DNA of 64,000 bases from Hedera helix. Its lineage: Eukaryota; Streptophyta; Magnoliopsida; Apiales; Araliaceae. Within the stretch, counting starts at the first letter, position 1. Each line of letters opens with the position of its first letter. A program made the position numbers and the translations under genes. The notes under the pieces were generated by a model. The model saw only the letters and a program-made list of their open reading frames with translations, was not told the origin of the DNA and ran no database searches. The DNA is taken from contig OX359265.1 of assembly GCA_947179155.2 (NCBI GenBank), positions 6,185,501 to 6,249,500 on the forward strand. The letters run 5' to 3'. Positions 37,023 to 47,617 of this stretch are shown piece after piece.

Positions 37023-37310
37023 GACTTTTTTTTGTAAACATTTATGCGGTCCAACCAGCCTTCTCTATTTATATTCGGTGCCTTTGACTTGACTGGTTTC
37101 CCACGTATAGGCTGACCTCTGCATCGGCCGCTAATCAAGTGCAAAGACGGTATTCTCCTTCAAAAATTCCTAATATTCACTAACAAGTGAGGACTCTTTT
37201 GGCATTCCACTACTAGGTGGTGCCGTGGTGGCCGGTTTAAGCGTGAACTGCTGCAAAATTAAATAAATGTGGCCCCCACACCAGACATTTCCTTCCAATT
37301 CCTCGTCCAC

Positions 37311-37318
37311 TATAAATA
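37311..37318 (+). promoter_or_regulatory. TATA box of the first SDR gene
   Basis: TATAAATA lies 80 bp upstream of the ATG at 37391, with a CCAC/CAAAACACC leader between. Position and sequence are canonical for a plant TATA promoter. Confidence 0.7.
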
Positions 37319-37390
37319 GTAAGCCCCACGCTCCCATTTCTAATCCAAAACACCATTCTTCACTATTTCCACACTAACTAAATCTCCACC

Positions 37391-38197
37391 ATGGCAGCTG
37401 AACCTATCAAGGAACATACATCCCCTTCCCTTCCACTTGACGGCAGGGTGGCAATAGTAACTGGCGGCTCCCGTGGCATTGGCCGTGCCATTGCACTCCA
37501 CCTCCGGTCCCTCGGTGCAAAGCTTGTGATCAACTACGCATCCAACTCTAACGAAGCTAATATTTTAGCCTCAGAGCTCAACTCCGCCACCAATTATTCT
37601 AATCCCGTCGCTGTTACGATTCAAGCAGATGTCTCGGACCCTGATCAGGTCAAGTTGATTTTTGATAAATCCGAACAAGAATTTGGTTGTCAAGCTCATA
37701 TCCTCGTAAACAGTGCTGGTATTATGGACGCAAAATATCCAACCATAGCAAATACAACAGTAGAAGATTGGGACAGGACGTTTAATGTTAACACCAAAGG
37801 TGCATTCTTGTGCTGTCGCGAGGCTGCTAACAGGTTGACACGTGGCGGTGGGGGGAGAATTATATTGATCTCCACGTCGGTTGTTGGGGCATCATTGCCG
37901 GGGTATGGAGCTTATGCAGCCTCCAAGGCGGCGGTGGAGGCGATGGTGAAGATTGTGGCTAAGGAGTTGAAGGGTAGCGGGATAACCGCGAATTGTGTTG
38001 CACCAGGGCCTGTGGCAACTGAGCTGTTTTTTGCTGGTAAAACAGAGGAATCAATTAAGAGACTTAGGGATGCCTGTCCTTTGGGCAGGCTTGGCGAGCC
38101 GGATGATGTGGCTGGGGTGGTTGGATTTTTGGCTACTGATGCAGGGGAGTGGATTAATGGGCAAATTATTCGTGCAAATGGTGGATTTATTATTTGA
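37391..38197 (+). CDS. Short-chain dehydrogenase/reductase (NADPH-dependent aldehyde reductase-like), copy 1
   Basis: Classical SDR of 268 residues in a single exon, typical for this plant subfamily. A Rossmann fold opens with VAIVTGGSRGIGRAIAL (TGxxxGIG cofactor motif, about residues 20-36), followed by an INYASN stretch after beta-2 that suggests NADP(H). Next come NSAGIM (NAG-type motif), the catalytic serine in ILISTSVVGA and the YAASK catalytic Tyr-Lys pair. The tail ends GEWINGQIIRANGGFII as in related aldehyde reductases. The ATG context (CCACCATGG) is optimal. Members reduce reactive aldehydes or other carbonyls; the true substrate is not predictable from sequence. A paralogue lies 4.3 kb downstream. 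The stop is at 38195-38197. Confidence 0.9.
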   Translation: MAAEPIKEHTSPSLPLDGRVAIVTGGSRGIGRAIALHLRSLGAKLVINYASNSNEANILASELNSATNYSNPVAVTIQADVSDPDQVKLIFDKSEQEFGCQAHILVNSAGIMDAKYPTIANTTVEDWDRTFNVNTKGAFLCCREAANRLTRGGGGRIILISTSVVGASLPGYGAYAASKAAVEAMVKIVAKELKGSGITANCVAPGPVATELFFAGKTEESIKRLRDACPLGRLGEPDDVAGVVGFLATDAGEWINGQIIRANGGFII

Positions 38198-38489
38198 AAT
38201 GTTGATTCAAGTGTTTCAATTTTTTTCTTTAACCTTTTGTTCGTCTCTGTTCTTGAATCTGTTCGAGTGTTTTTCCCCTTGTTTTTTGTTTTACATTCCC
38301 CTCTTATTATCAATGAATCAGGAGAAATGAACAGATAGAGCCAGTTGAAATAATGTTTTTCCTTACGCTGTTCCATTTCCAATCGAAATTTCTTAAGCCT
38401 ATGAAAGAATGTCACCTATATAATTGATAAGTATACATATATAGAAGGGCACTACCTACACTTGTGATGTATCACAAAAAATAATCACT

Positions 38490-39521
38490 TATGAGCAGGG
38501 ATTGAAGCTAAGTCAATTCTTAATGGGACTTAATGATCAGTTTACTGGGATTAGGGGACAAATCTTATTAATGACTCCTTTGCCTACTTTGAATCAAGCT
38601 TATTCAATGTTATTACAAGAAGAGCATCAGAGAGAGAATTCTCGTGTGCGGTTTACTAATACTGAAACCACTGCAATGAGTGTGAAACATCAAAATTTTC
38701 AGAGGAATGTAAAGAGTTTCACCAGAAAATCTGCACCTTTTCTATGGACTCAACCTCTGGGAATGGTTGTAGCTACTGTCATCATGACAAACATACTAGA
38801 GACGAGTGTTTCTTTCTTCATGGCTATCCTTCATGGCACAGACTTTATGAACAACAAAAGCCTAAATTGAGGCCAAACCCATCCTCTGCTGCTCAAGTTT
38901 CTCTACACAATGCTTCTGACATTGAGGGAACTGTTAATCCTTCTAGCTCCATTACGTCTGATGAGAAAACTATTGCAGATTCATTACCTTTCTCTGCTGC
39001 TCAATGCCAACAAATTATGCAGCTTCTTCAGGCAGGAATGAAGAATGTTACTACGACTGGTAGTTCACTCTTGGCTTGTAATTGTTACTAGTCTGTCTTC
39101 CTTTCACTTTGCTAGCCCTATACATAATTGCACTTCATTCAACAGGTCACAATGGATTTTGGATTCTGGTGCTACCGACCATATTACTCCATTTTGCCAA
39201 TTCCTAGACAAACCTATAGCAGTTATCTCAGTCATTCATCCACCCAATGGTCACTCTTCTCCTATTACACATATTGGGACAATTACATTGAATGATGAGC
39301 TAAAACTCTTGAATGTTTTATCTGTTCCAACTTTTCAATGTAATCTCCTTTCTATTCCTAAACTTACATCTGATAATGCTTGTTCTGTCATGTTTTCCTC
39401 TACCCAATGCTTACCGCAGGACCCTATCCTGAAGAGGAAGATAGAGATTGGTAACTTGAGTGAGGGTCTATACAAGCTTCATTTTAATGACATTATAATT
39501 AAGACCATGAGCTGGTTTTAA
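38490..39521 (+). pseudogene. Decayed Ty1/Copia retrotransposon fragment (gag end and protease)
   Basis: Three overlapping frames carry consecutive pieces of one Copia polyprotein. The first is a gag tail (38502 onward, FLMGLNDQFTGIRGQILLM). The second is a zinc knuckle with C-x2-C-x4-H-x4-C spacing (CSYCHHDKHTRDEC, about 38768) in a second frame. The third is the aspartic protease motif WILDSGATDHITP (about 39154) in a further frame. At least two frameshifts separate them. Integrase, reverse transcriptase and RNase H are missing, and I see no LTRs, so it is a dead fragment. It begins about 300 bp downstream of the first SDR gene. Confidence 0.88.
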
Positions 39522-41084
39522 CTATACCACACTAGTGTAGTGGACTAAGAATTTTTTATTTTTAAAGATATATATGAAACAAAAATATATACTTAACATT
39601 CATAAGTTTCAAAATTGAACTATTTTTTATGAGTCCTAAGGTATTTTAATTACTTCATTTAAAATAAATATAAATTTATTTTTAATTGTATATGTTTTTG
39701 AGACCGTTCAAACTTGACTGTCTCTAATAAATAATCATTTAAGACGATTATTACACTATTATGTCTCAAATATTTTTGTTTATTTAAGACACAGTGCTTC
39801 AACCGTTTCAAATAATAAATTTTATTACAGTTTTACCATCTATCTTAAAATGTAGTGTCGTTTTTACCCCTTTTTTGTCGCGAGGATTGCTATTAGCACA
39901 GCAGATTACTGTGAAGTAGTCCTTTTTGTCTACCATTTATATGTAATTTACAAAGAAAATGATTTGGAATATTATGGAGAAGTAATAATATGTGTTATAC
40001 TATTAATCTCTTATTATAGAATAAAATAGTCTGAAATAATATTAAATTAATATAAATAATTTAATCTAAAATATATTTTTTTATAAATAAACGTAATCCC
40101 AGACTTTAAATCGAATTCAATCCCATCAAAGAGCTAGAGTTTGAATGAAATACGAAGAGTTTAAATTGAAATTCAGCGTTTACGTCCGCCGAATTTTGAG
40201 TGCCAGTCATTTGTTTCATTATTGCTCTTTTCTTCTTCTTTTTTCTTTTTTCCAATTATTAACCTAAAATAAACAGAATTTGTCAAATGCTTAAAATGTC
40301 AACTATTGCAATAGTTAAACTGTACATATTTATTGTCGATACTCATTTTAATCCATTGTAGACCCCACAAAAGGTCGCTTCATCTCATGTCTAGATAGAC
40401 TAGATTCATGGAATCTTTTATGTGATGTATATCAAATTAATTTTCATTTTTCAATGTTGGGCCCCTAATATATGACCTCTAGTCCCGAATGCATAAATAT
40501 ATCGATAAGAAAATATAAGAAGAAAAAAGATTGAATGGATTTACTTAGTTTGAGTCGACTCAATAATTTAAGAGATTATTTTTTATTAATTTAATAGTTC
40601 AATTTTTTTATTTTATTATGAAATAAATAATTAATATTTTTATAATATATTTAATATATTTTTTTAATTAATATAATATATTAATATTATTATATACATT
40701 ATATTATAATTTTTTATTTTTAGATTTATTAATGATATATTATAATTATAACCATTAGTATTCATGATTAATGAACTTAATTAATACTAGTACCCGATAC
40801 TACATTACGTGTGTAAATTATATAAGATAAAATTAAAATTTTATAAAATTTGAAAAACTAAATTTGAAAGACTAAATAAAAAAAAATAAAAAAATAACTT
40901 TTATGTTTACACCATTCTTTCCTCCCTTTTTTTAAAGCTTTTTTAACTTTTCTATTATACTTTTAAAGCTTTATTTATTTACTTTTACCTTTTTCTTTCT
41001 CCCGTTATTTCTCATCTATTATTTTTTTAATATTTCAATATTTTCCTTCTTTTAACACATAAAGGGTGTGTGCCTCTAAACTAG
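39522..41084. other. AT-rich intergenic DNA with possible transposon remnants
   Basis: No gene. A CACTAGTGTAGTGG word at 39531 and AGAC-rich segments at 39715-39860 are faintly reminiscent of CACTA-element ends but no partner end was found. At 41054-41084 an ACACA...TGTGT stem followed by CTAG resembles a Helitron 3' terminus. Confidence 0.35.
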
Positions 41085-41365
41085 TCTATTATAAAGTCGG
41101 ATGAAATTGGATAGTTATTTTGGTATAAACTCTAAAATTAAAGTTTTTTTTTAACTTAATAACTTCTATTTTTCTCTTCGTTTTACTCTTTTATCAATCC
41201 CTATTTTTTCTCAAATATTAACTCATCCATTCTATATGCACATAGTGTGTGTTAAAATATTAGTATATATATTTTTTTATTTTTAACTTATCTTCTAAAT
41301 TTAAGAAAATTATTATTATATTCTTACAGTAATTACACACGCTACATGTGTGGTGCAATAACTAG
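41085..41365 (+). mobile_element. Possible short Helitron-like element
   Basis: Starts TCTATTATAAAG and ends with a CACAC...GTGTG stem (41336-41352), nine bases, then CTAG followed by T. The 3' end fits Helitron rules. The 5' flank is G rather than A because the element abuts another CTAG at 41081-41084, so the call is tentative. No coding sequence in its 281 bp. Confidence 0.33.
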
Positions 41366-42298
41366 TAAATATATAATATCACTCTTTTTATTATATTATT
41401 ATTTTGCTTCGCAAATTATAAATAATAAATATCTCAGGATGTTTTGGGTTAATAAAACTTGTTACGCGAGGTACTAAGCGGGGATTTTGTGTGTTAAGGA
41501 GCTTAAGATTTTTGTTTTAGTTTTTGCCCCATAAGTTTGGTTATTTTTTAATTTTGCCCTCTTTAATTTTTCAATTTCATCCTCTAAATAAAATAAAACT
41601 ATTATTATATTTTTGCACGAAAGCGATGTCATAAATAAACAAAAACATGAATTAGTATTGGGTAAAAAAAGAAACGTTGTTAAAAAGATTTAAAGTTGTA
41701 CCTCATTGAAATTTGAATACTAGTCAATGAAATCTCAATAAGATAGAAAAGATTGAAACCTGAAGACATTTATATTTTAAGTTCGATTATTACTTTTGTA
41801 ATGAGAATTATTATTATTTTTTTTTTGTGTGATTATATATTTGATTATGATAATTCATTGCATCTTCAATATAAGGCTTAAAAAAACCCGAAGGCTTTCT
41901 TTATACCGATTAAAAAAGTAAAATCAAAAACCAAAATGTAAAATGAATAGAAAAAACAAGCTTAAGAATTAATTTGAAAAAATTAACCCTCAAATATTTA
42001 ATGAAATAAGATATAGTAGGTAATAGTTGTCGGGTCAAACTTTTACCCACGAGTTACATGAGCACTGACGTTGTGTTTAAAATATATATATATATAAACT
42101 AATTTAGAGCAATCAATTGATCTTTAACAATTGATTTTTGACCTCTATAACAATAACTTATTGTGACAGGGTTAATTTTTTTAACAAAAATTCTGTCGTA
42201 ATAAGTTATTCCTACAGATAAATTTTATAAAAAAATTATCTTTATTTTAATTATTATTTCAAGAATATTCCCTATAATTAGTTATCGTAAATAAACAC

Positions 42299-42302
<4 letters not shown>
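41366..42302. other. AT-rich spacer upstream of the second SDR gene
   Basis: No gene. An imperfect hairpin (AATAACTTATTGTGACAG and its complement, about 42147-42206) is the only structured sequence noted. Confidence 0.4.

Positions 42303-42349
<47 letters not shown>
42303..42349. repeat. (TA)n microsatellite in the second SDR promoter
   Basis: About 22-23 uninterrupted TA dinucleotides ending 116 bp upstream of the ATG at 42465. It occupies the place where a TATA box would be and may serve as one. Length is likely to vary between individuals. Confidence 0.9.
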
Positions 42350-42351
<2 letters not shown>

Positions 42352-42464
42352 ACTCTTAATCATCTAATTTTAACCATAATTCCACTAGTCCTACTACTCC
42401 ATTCTAGAACGTGAACGTAGAACCAAAATTCTCACATTAGTGTTTTCTATACATACATACATAT

Positions 42465-43283
42465 ATGGCAGAAGCAAAAAGCATTTTAACCACTCAACCA
42501 GCCGGAGCACTTCCACTCCAAGACCGGCTGGCAATCGTAACCGGCGGTTCTCGAGGAATCGGCCGAGCCATTGCTCTCCATCTCGCCAAACTCGGCGCCA
42601 AAATCGTTGTCAATTACACCACCAACTCCGCCCAAGCCGACCACGTAACCGCTGAAATCAACTCCTTCGCCACCGCCAACAACCACTCCCCTCGCGCCAT
42701 TTCCGTCCAAGCCGACATTTCCGATCCAGCTCAAGTCAAGTCCCTCTTCGACGCCGTCGAGTCAGCCTTCAACTCGCCGCCACACATCCTAGTCAACTCG
42801 GCCGGAATACTCGACCCGAGCCTCTCCTCGATTCAAAACATTTCAATCGAACGATTCGACCGGATTTTTGCGGTGAATACGAGGGGTGCATTTTTGTGTT
42901 GTAAAGAGGCGGCGAATCGGGTGAAGAGAGGCGGAGGAGGGAGGATAATATGTTTATCGACCTCGATGGTGGCGGCGTTGAGTCCAGGGAATGGGGCTTA
43001 CTCGGCATCTAAGGCGGCGGTGGAGGCAATGGTGAAGATACTGGCGAAGGAGCTGAAGGGGACGGGGATAACGGCGAATTGCGTGGCGCCGGGGGCGGTG
43101 GCGACGGATATGATGAATGAAGTGGTGACGGATGAGGAGATGGTGGAGAAGGTGGTGGCGGGGATACCGATGGGGCGGCTGGGGCAGCCGGAGGATGTGG
43201 CGACGGTGGTTGGGTTCTTGGCTAGTGATGGTGGGGAGTGGATTAATGGCCAGTCTATTCGTACTAATGGTGGATGGATTTGA
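42465..43283 (+). CDS. Short-chain dehydrogenase/reductase (NADPH-dependent aldehyde reductase-like), copy 2
   Basis: Single-exon classical SDR of 272 residues, paralogous to the gene at 37391. It keeps LAIVTGGSRGIGRAIAL, INYTT/VVNYTTNS after beta-2, NSAGIL, the catalytic serine in ICLSTSMVAA, YSASK, and a tail GEWINGQSIRTNGGWI. All catalytic residues are present. Its coding sequence is much richer in G+C, especially at third positions, than copy 1 or the flanking DNA. The ATG follows CATACATACATAT. Divergence in the C-terminal substrate loop (ATDMMNEVVTDEEMV versus ATELFFAGKTEESI in copy 1) suggests different substrate preference (inference). Confidence 0.9.
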   Translation: MAEAKSILTTQPAGALPLQDRLAIVTGGSRGIGRAIALHLAKLGAKIVVNYTTNSAQADHVTAEINSFATANNHSPRAISVQADISDPAQVKSLFDAVESAFNSPPHILVNSAGILDPSLSSIQNISIERFDRIFAVNTRGAFLCCKEAANRVKRGGGGRIICLSTSMVAALSPGNGAYSASKAAVEAMVKILAKELKGTGITANCVAPGAVATDMMNEVVTDEEMVEKVVAGIPMGRLGQPEDVATVVGFLASDGGEWINGQSIRTNGGWI

Positions 43284-44211
43284 GGAGTGAGAGAGATGAA
43301 TGGATAGCTTTGGCTACGTATACCAAGGTTGTAATATTACTAGCTTTGTATGTACTATTTATATTCAAATAATTGTTGGATCTTGAATTTTATTTGCTTA
43401 TTGATTAAATAAATAAATAAAAGAGAGATGGTCTATTGCCTATTGGTGTCGCAATGTATTTGGATATTTTCGGATTCGATTATTATTAAGTGTATTTTAT
43501 GATAATTTCATTTGTACATTAATAAAATGTTGATATATAAGTTGAGGAATATTTTTTTTATTTGCGAGTCAGAATTTTATTAATCTATAATTAAAATTAT
43601 CATAAAATTTATTTTATAGTAATCGAGTCTGATATTACCGTATGTGCTTCGGGATTCAAATTTTTTATCCTTTTTTTCGGATCTCATTTGTTATTTTATT
43701 TCAAAAATTAATTATATAAAAAAATAGTACATAATTAAATTACATGTGACAACAATATATAAATATGAGATCTGATATTTAGTTTCCATGTAACAGAACG
43801 TTATAGAAATACTTTTAAATACAAATTTTTTGACAGAAGTATTTTTATAAAACAAAAAAAATAGTGTTTAGCTATATAATTATAAAAATGTATTTAAAAA
43901 ATAAAAGATCAAATTATACAAAGTGTGTGAATTATACATAGCATGAGATATGATAGACAAAAAGTCATAGTCCAATGAGAAACACTTTTTGTTTAATCGT
44001 GTAAGGTTATATATTTGAATATATCATTTAATTAAAAGTCAAAATCCAACTGACGTTATAAAATATTAAAACGGTAAAATATTAGTTTCTCCTAATTCTC
44101 CTTTTGACCACATCTATCCCGATAATTGAAACACTAGGTTTAATGCCTGGTTGACGGTTTGGTGTGACACTATACAACAAGAAATCAATCAGAGCCCACG
44201 AAAAGGAACAA

Positions 44212-44242
<31 letters not shown>

Positions 44243-45050
44243 TTAAATTAAGGTTAAATCATAATGTGAGTTGTAAATTGAAATTCAATGAAACTTAATT
44301 ATGGGTACAAGTTTGTCCTTTGTCCATAATTTTTTTTAAATATTTTTATAATTAAAAATGATAATTTTACAATATTTTCTTCAATACAAGAGTGAGACTC
44401 AATTTCTATGTATGTGAGAAAAAATTGGTACAACTATTATTTTCATTAATTTCCAAAAAAAATATAAACCATCGTTTTAAAAATATAAAATTATTATGAT
44501 TTTTTAAATTAATTGGAGATATATTTTAATTTAAAATTGATATAAATTCAAGGCACGGGCTAATTTGAGAGTTTTTATTTAAAATATATATTTTTTGTAA
44601 TTTCAATATATAGTTATAGTCGTTTTATAATATTTGGTTGTTATTTATTTTTTTAATTTAATTAAATTTAATAATCCTTAAACCATCTTGATATCATGTT
44701 TTGCTAAGAATAATTGTATTTTATTATAAACGTTACACACTCACATATATGAAATTATGATATAAATTTTAATAATATATACGGAGGGTACTTCTTGATA
44801 TTGTTACTTTATATAAATATCTCTTTTTGACAAACTAATATACGAACAAATCAATACCTAAACCTCAAGTATCTTCTGCGCAAATTTTTGTAGAGGATGT
44901 TTCATAAGCATTGTTTGTTTCAATAAACAGTAGTTAACAAACGATAGTATTGTAACGGGACTTTGAAAAAAATATATTTTCAAATGCTGAATTTAACTAA
45001 ATATATAAAGTGGATTGAAAACAAAGTTGGTGAGATTATATATTAGTGCT
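43284..45050. other. AT-rich intergenic DNA
   Basis: No gene recognised in about 1.8 kb. An (ATT)n microsatellite of about 10 units sits at 44211-44242. Confidence 0.45.
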
Positions 45051-45664
45051 TATACCAAGGTGGAAGCTTCATGAGGTGCTGCATGATCTTCTTGTTTCAC
45101 TCTTCTACCTTTTTACTGCTCATATTCAATTTCGAATCAATAACTTCAAATAAAATGGAAAGAAAAATCGAGATTATGATGGTTTACAGAATTAATGATA
45201 AGAGAGAGGTCGAAATTATCGTTGCTGCTGAACTTAACCTCGTCGCGATTTTTTTCGATATATAAAACTCACCATACATCTAGATCCTTGTGTCTAGAGT
45301 TATGGGGGTTCATCGTCGATTCCTCTTCAGCTGATTTTCTCCGAGAGGAGGTTATCCGTCCGGTAGGAGGAATCTTCAGCGAATTCACTACATTCCTCTT
45401 TGGTGAATCAATTGAAGATTTTGTTGTTACGGATTCTGAGGGCTTTAAGAAATCCTTAATCCCTTCAACCTAATAAATAAATAACGCAATAAAGTATATA
45501 AAATCAATATACGAATATATAGAGATTGGAAAAAGACATATAAATAAGGATTTGATGAAATAAACTTACGATCTAAAGAGATTTGAGAGCATCAACCATG
45601 ACAATGTTGGCCATGACTTGTAGAGAGCTTGGAGCTCTTTCCATGCGAGGCTATGGAAATCCAT
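45050..45664 (-). pseudogene. Decayed copy of a small plant-specific gene (function unknown)
   Basis: Minus strand. The start MDFHSLAWKELQALYK (ATG at 45664) matches the opening of a plant family I recall by sequence (MDFHxLxRKELQALCKxNKIPAN) but cannot name. About ten codons are then missing, the frame shifts, NIVMVDALKSL follows in another frame and meets an in-frame TAG before a GT donor at 45569-45568. A second exon (45469-45273) keeps VEGIKDFLKPSES and a Lys/Ser-rich stretch ending in a donor after DLDVW. A third piece near 45060-45105 reads RRVKQEDHAAPHEA. Splice sites are still visible, so this is a degraded genomic copy, not a retrocopy. A TATATATA tract lies about 90 bp upstream, next to the MITE. 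Confidence 0.6.
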
Positions 45665-45760
45665 TTGGTTTGGTTTGGTGGGTGATGAATTACTGTAGTG
45701 GAAAATGAGAAAGCAGTTGCGCTTTGTGACTTTGGTGTAGCGGAGAAGATGTATATATAT

Positions 45761-46752
45761 AGGGGAATGATCCATAGCAAGCGTTTGCTATGGACACTAT
45801 TCCAGCAAATGCATCTTCAATCGTTGGAAATAATGATTTTAATGGATAAGATGGAGTCCCACCCGCTATCTAAGATAACGAGTAGGAAAAAAAAAATCTC
45901 AGTCCACCCGTCATCTTAGTTGGCGGGGGGAGTTTTGTTTTGTTTTTTTTTTAATCTAAGTTTAACAAAATCAAAAAAAAAAAAAAACTAAACACTTCAC
46001 CCGTCAACTAAGATGACGAGTGGAAATTATTTATTTTTTTGTTAAACTTATATTTAAAAAAAAAAAAAAAAAAAACTCAATACTCTACCCGTCAACTAAG
46101 ATGACGGGTGAGAATTTTTATTTTTTTTTGTTAAACTTATATTAAAAAAAAAAAAAAAAAAAAAAACTAAACACTCCACCCGTCAACTAAGATGACGGGT
46201 GGGATTATTATTTTTTTTTTGTTAAACTTATATTAAAAAAAAAAAAAAAAAACTCAACACTCCACCCGTCAACTAAGATGACGGGTGGGAATTATTTTTT
46301 TTTGTTAAACATATTTAAAAAAAAAACTCAACACTTCACCCGTCAACTAAGATGACGGGTGGGATTTTTATTTTATTTTTGTTAAAGTTATATTAAAAAA
46401 AAAAAAAAAAAACTCAACACTCCACCCGTCAACTAAGATGACTGGTGAGATTTTTTTTTTTTTGTTTTGTTAAACTTATATTAAAAAAACAAAACAAAAC
46501 CCGTCAACTAAGATGACGAGTGAGATTTTTTTTTTTTGATTTTGTTAAACTTAGATTAAAAAAAAAAAAAAAAAACTAAACTCCACCCGTTAACTAAGAT
46601 AACGGGTGGACTAAGATTTTTTTTTTCCCCTACCCGTTATCTTAGATAACAGGTGGGACTCCATCTTATCCATTAAAATCATTATTTCAACGGTTGAAGA
46701 TACATTTGCTGGAATAGTGTCCATAGCAAACGCTTGCTATGGATCATTCCCT
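45761..46752. mobile_element. Long-TIR MITE with internal tandem hairpin array
   Basis: About 990 bp. The outer 125 bp of the two ends are nearly perfect reverse complements, opening GGGAATGATCCATAGCAAGC. The TIR itself contains the palindrome CCATAGCAA-gcg-TTTGCTATGG. TA-rich flanks on both sides make an 8- to 9-bp duplication possible but not provable. Between the TIRs lies an eight- to nine-copy tandem array. There is no transposase. Long TIRs and a possible 9-bp duplication point toward a Mutator-like (MULE) derivative, with low certainty on the superfamily. Confidence 0.75.
45890..46640. repeat. Tandem array of hairpin units within the MITE
   Basis: About nine copies of a unit of roughly 60-85 bp. 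Each has a CACCCGTCAACTAAGATGACG palindrome, a T-run, TTGTTAAACTTATATT, then an A-run and AACTCAACACT. Homopolymer lengths (8 to 22) vary most; the palindrome varies by only one or two bases (GATAACG, GATGACT). Outer copies merge into the TIR sequence, where ACCCGTTATCTTAGATAACG is the same motif. Confidence 0.85.
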
Positions 46753-47162
46753 ATATATATATATATATATATATATAAGAGTATTTGAGTTTTTTTTTGT
46801 TTATCTATTAGTTTATAAGAATAATTTTTTTTGCATATTTATGTTTATTTAGTTGTAGTTTGCGTAGATAGATGATATCATTACACAATTTAAGCATTTG
46901 GTGCATTTGATTTAGAATCATTTTTTGGAAAAAAAAAAAGAGTTTAGGAATGACTCTTCGAAAGAAGAGTTTTATGGAAAAAAAAAAGAATTTGGGAAAG
47001 AACGATCTTCATACCTTGGAAGCTAAAGTCGGTTAATTGATTCGTCATGAACGAAGTTGACTCAAAATAATTGAATTTAAGATCGTTTCTTACGTTATTA
47101 TAATAAAATTAATTTACAATAATTGAATTTTGAATCGTCTCTTGCATTGTTATGTATTAATA
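46753..47162. other. Spacer between MITE and Helitron
   Basis: A TA microsatellite (46752-46778) and AT-rich sequence with two related GGAAAAAAAAAAAG-type segments (46926-46998). No gene. Confidence 0.4.
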
Positions 47163-47617
47163 CTAGGGATAACTCGTGCCTGAAGGCACGGCGAAGCAAA
47201 AAATAAAATTAAAATTCAAAAAGTAATATATAACCTAAAGACTCTTTGTAATAATTAATACATACACAATTATCAACACATATCCAACCACCAAAACATC
47301 AAGCTAATTGCAACTAATTTCAAAAAAAATCGGTAGAGTTTTCTTTAAAAATAGATATCTAGAAAAATATAAACCTGTGTACAAAACGTACAATCATCAA
47401 TAAATATCCAAATCACCAAACCAACCATCATTTCATACCCGAAATAATCATAACCATTTATAATTAGTTAACTTTACAAAAGACGGAACACAAAAAATAT
47501 ACACAAGCAGATAATAGAGAAAGAATTTTGTATTATTTACAACTTACAATTTACAAAAAATATTTACAATTTAGTATACGTGAAAATACCTGAAAATATA
47601 TGATCATACATACAGAT

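Noticed and set aside
39522..39880. CACTA-type transposon end at 39531
   Set aside because: A CACTAGTG word and AGAC-rich stretches are suggestive, but no matching inverted end or 3-bp duplication was found.
44545..44570. GGCACGGGCTAAT as another Helitron 3' end
   Set aside because: The left half of the hairpin (GTGCC) is missing, so the structural requirement is not met.
45195..45473. 92-codon plus-strand frame
   Set aside because: It is the antisense shadow of exon 2 of the minus-strand pseudogene, whose VEGIKDFLKPSES frame and splice sites are more convincing.
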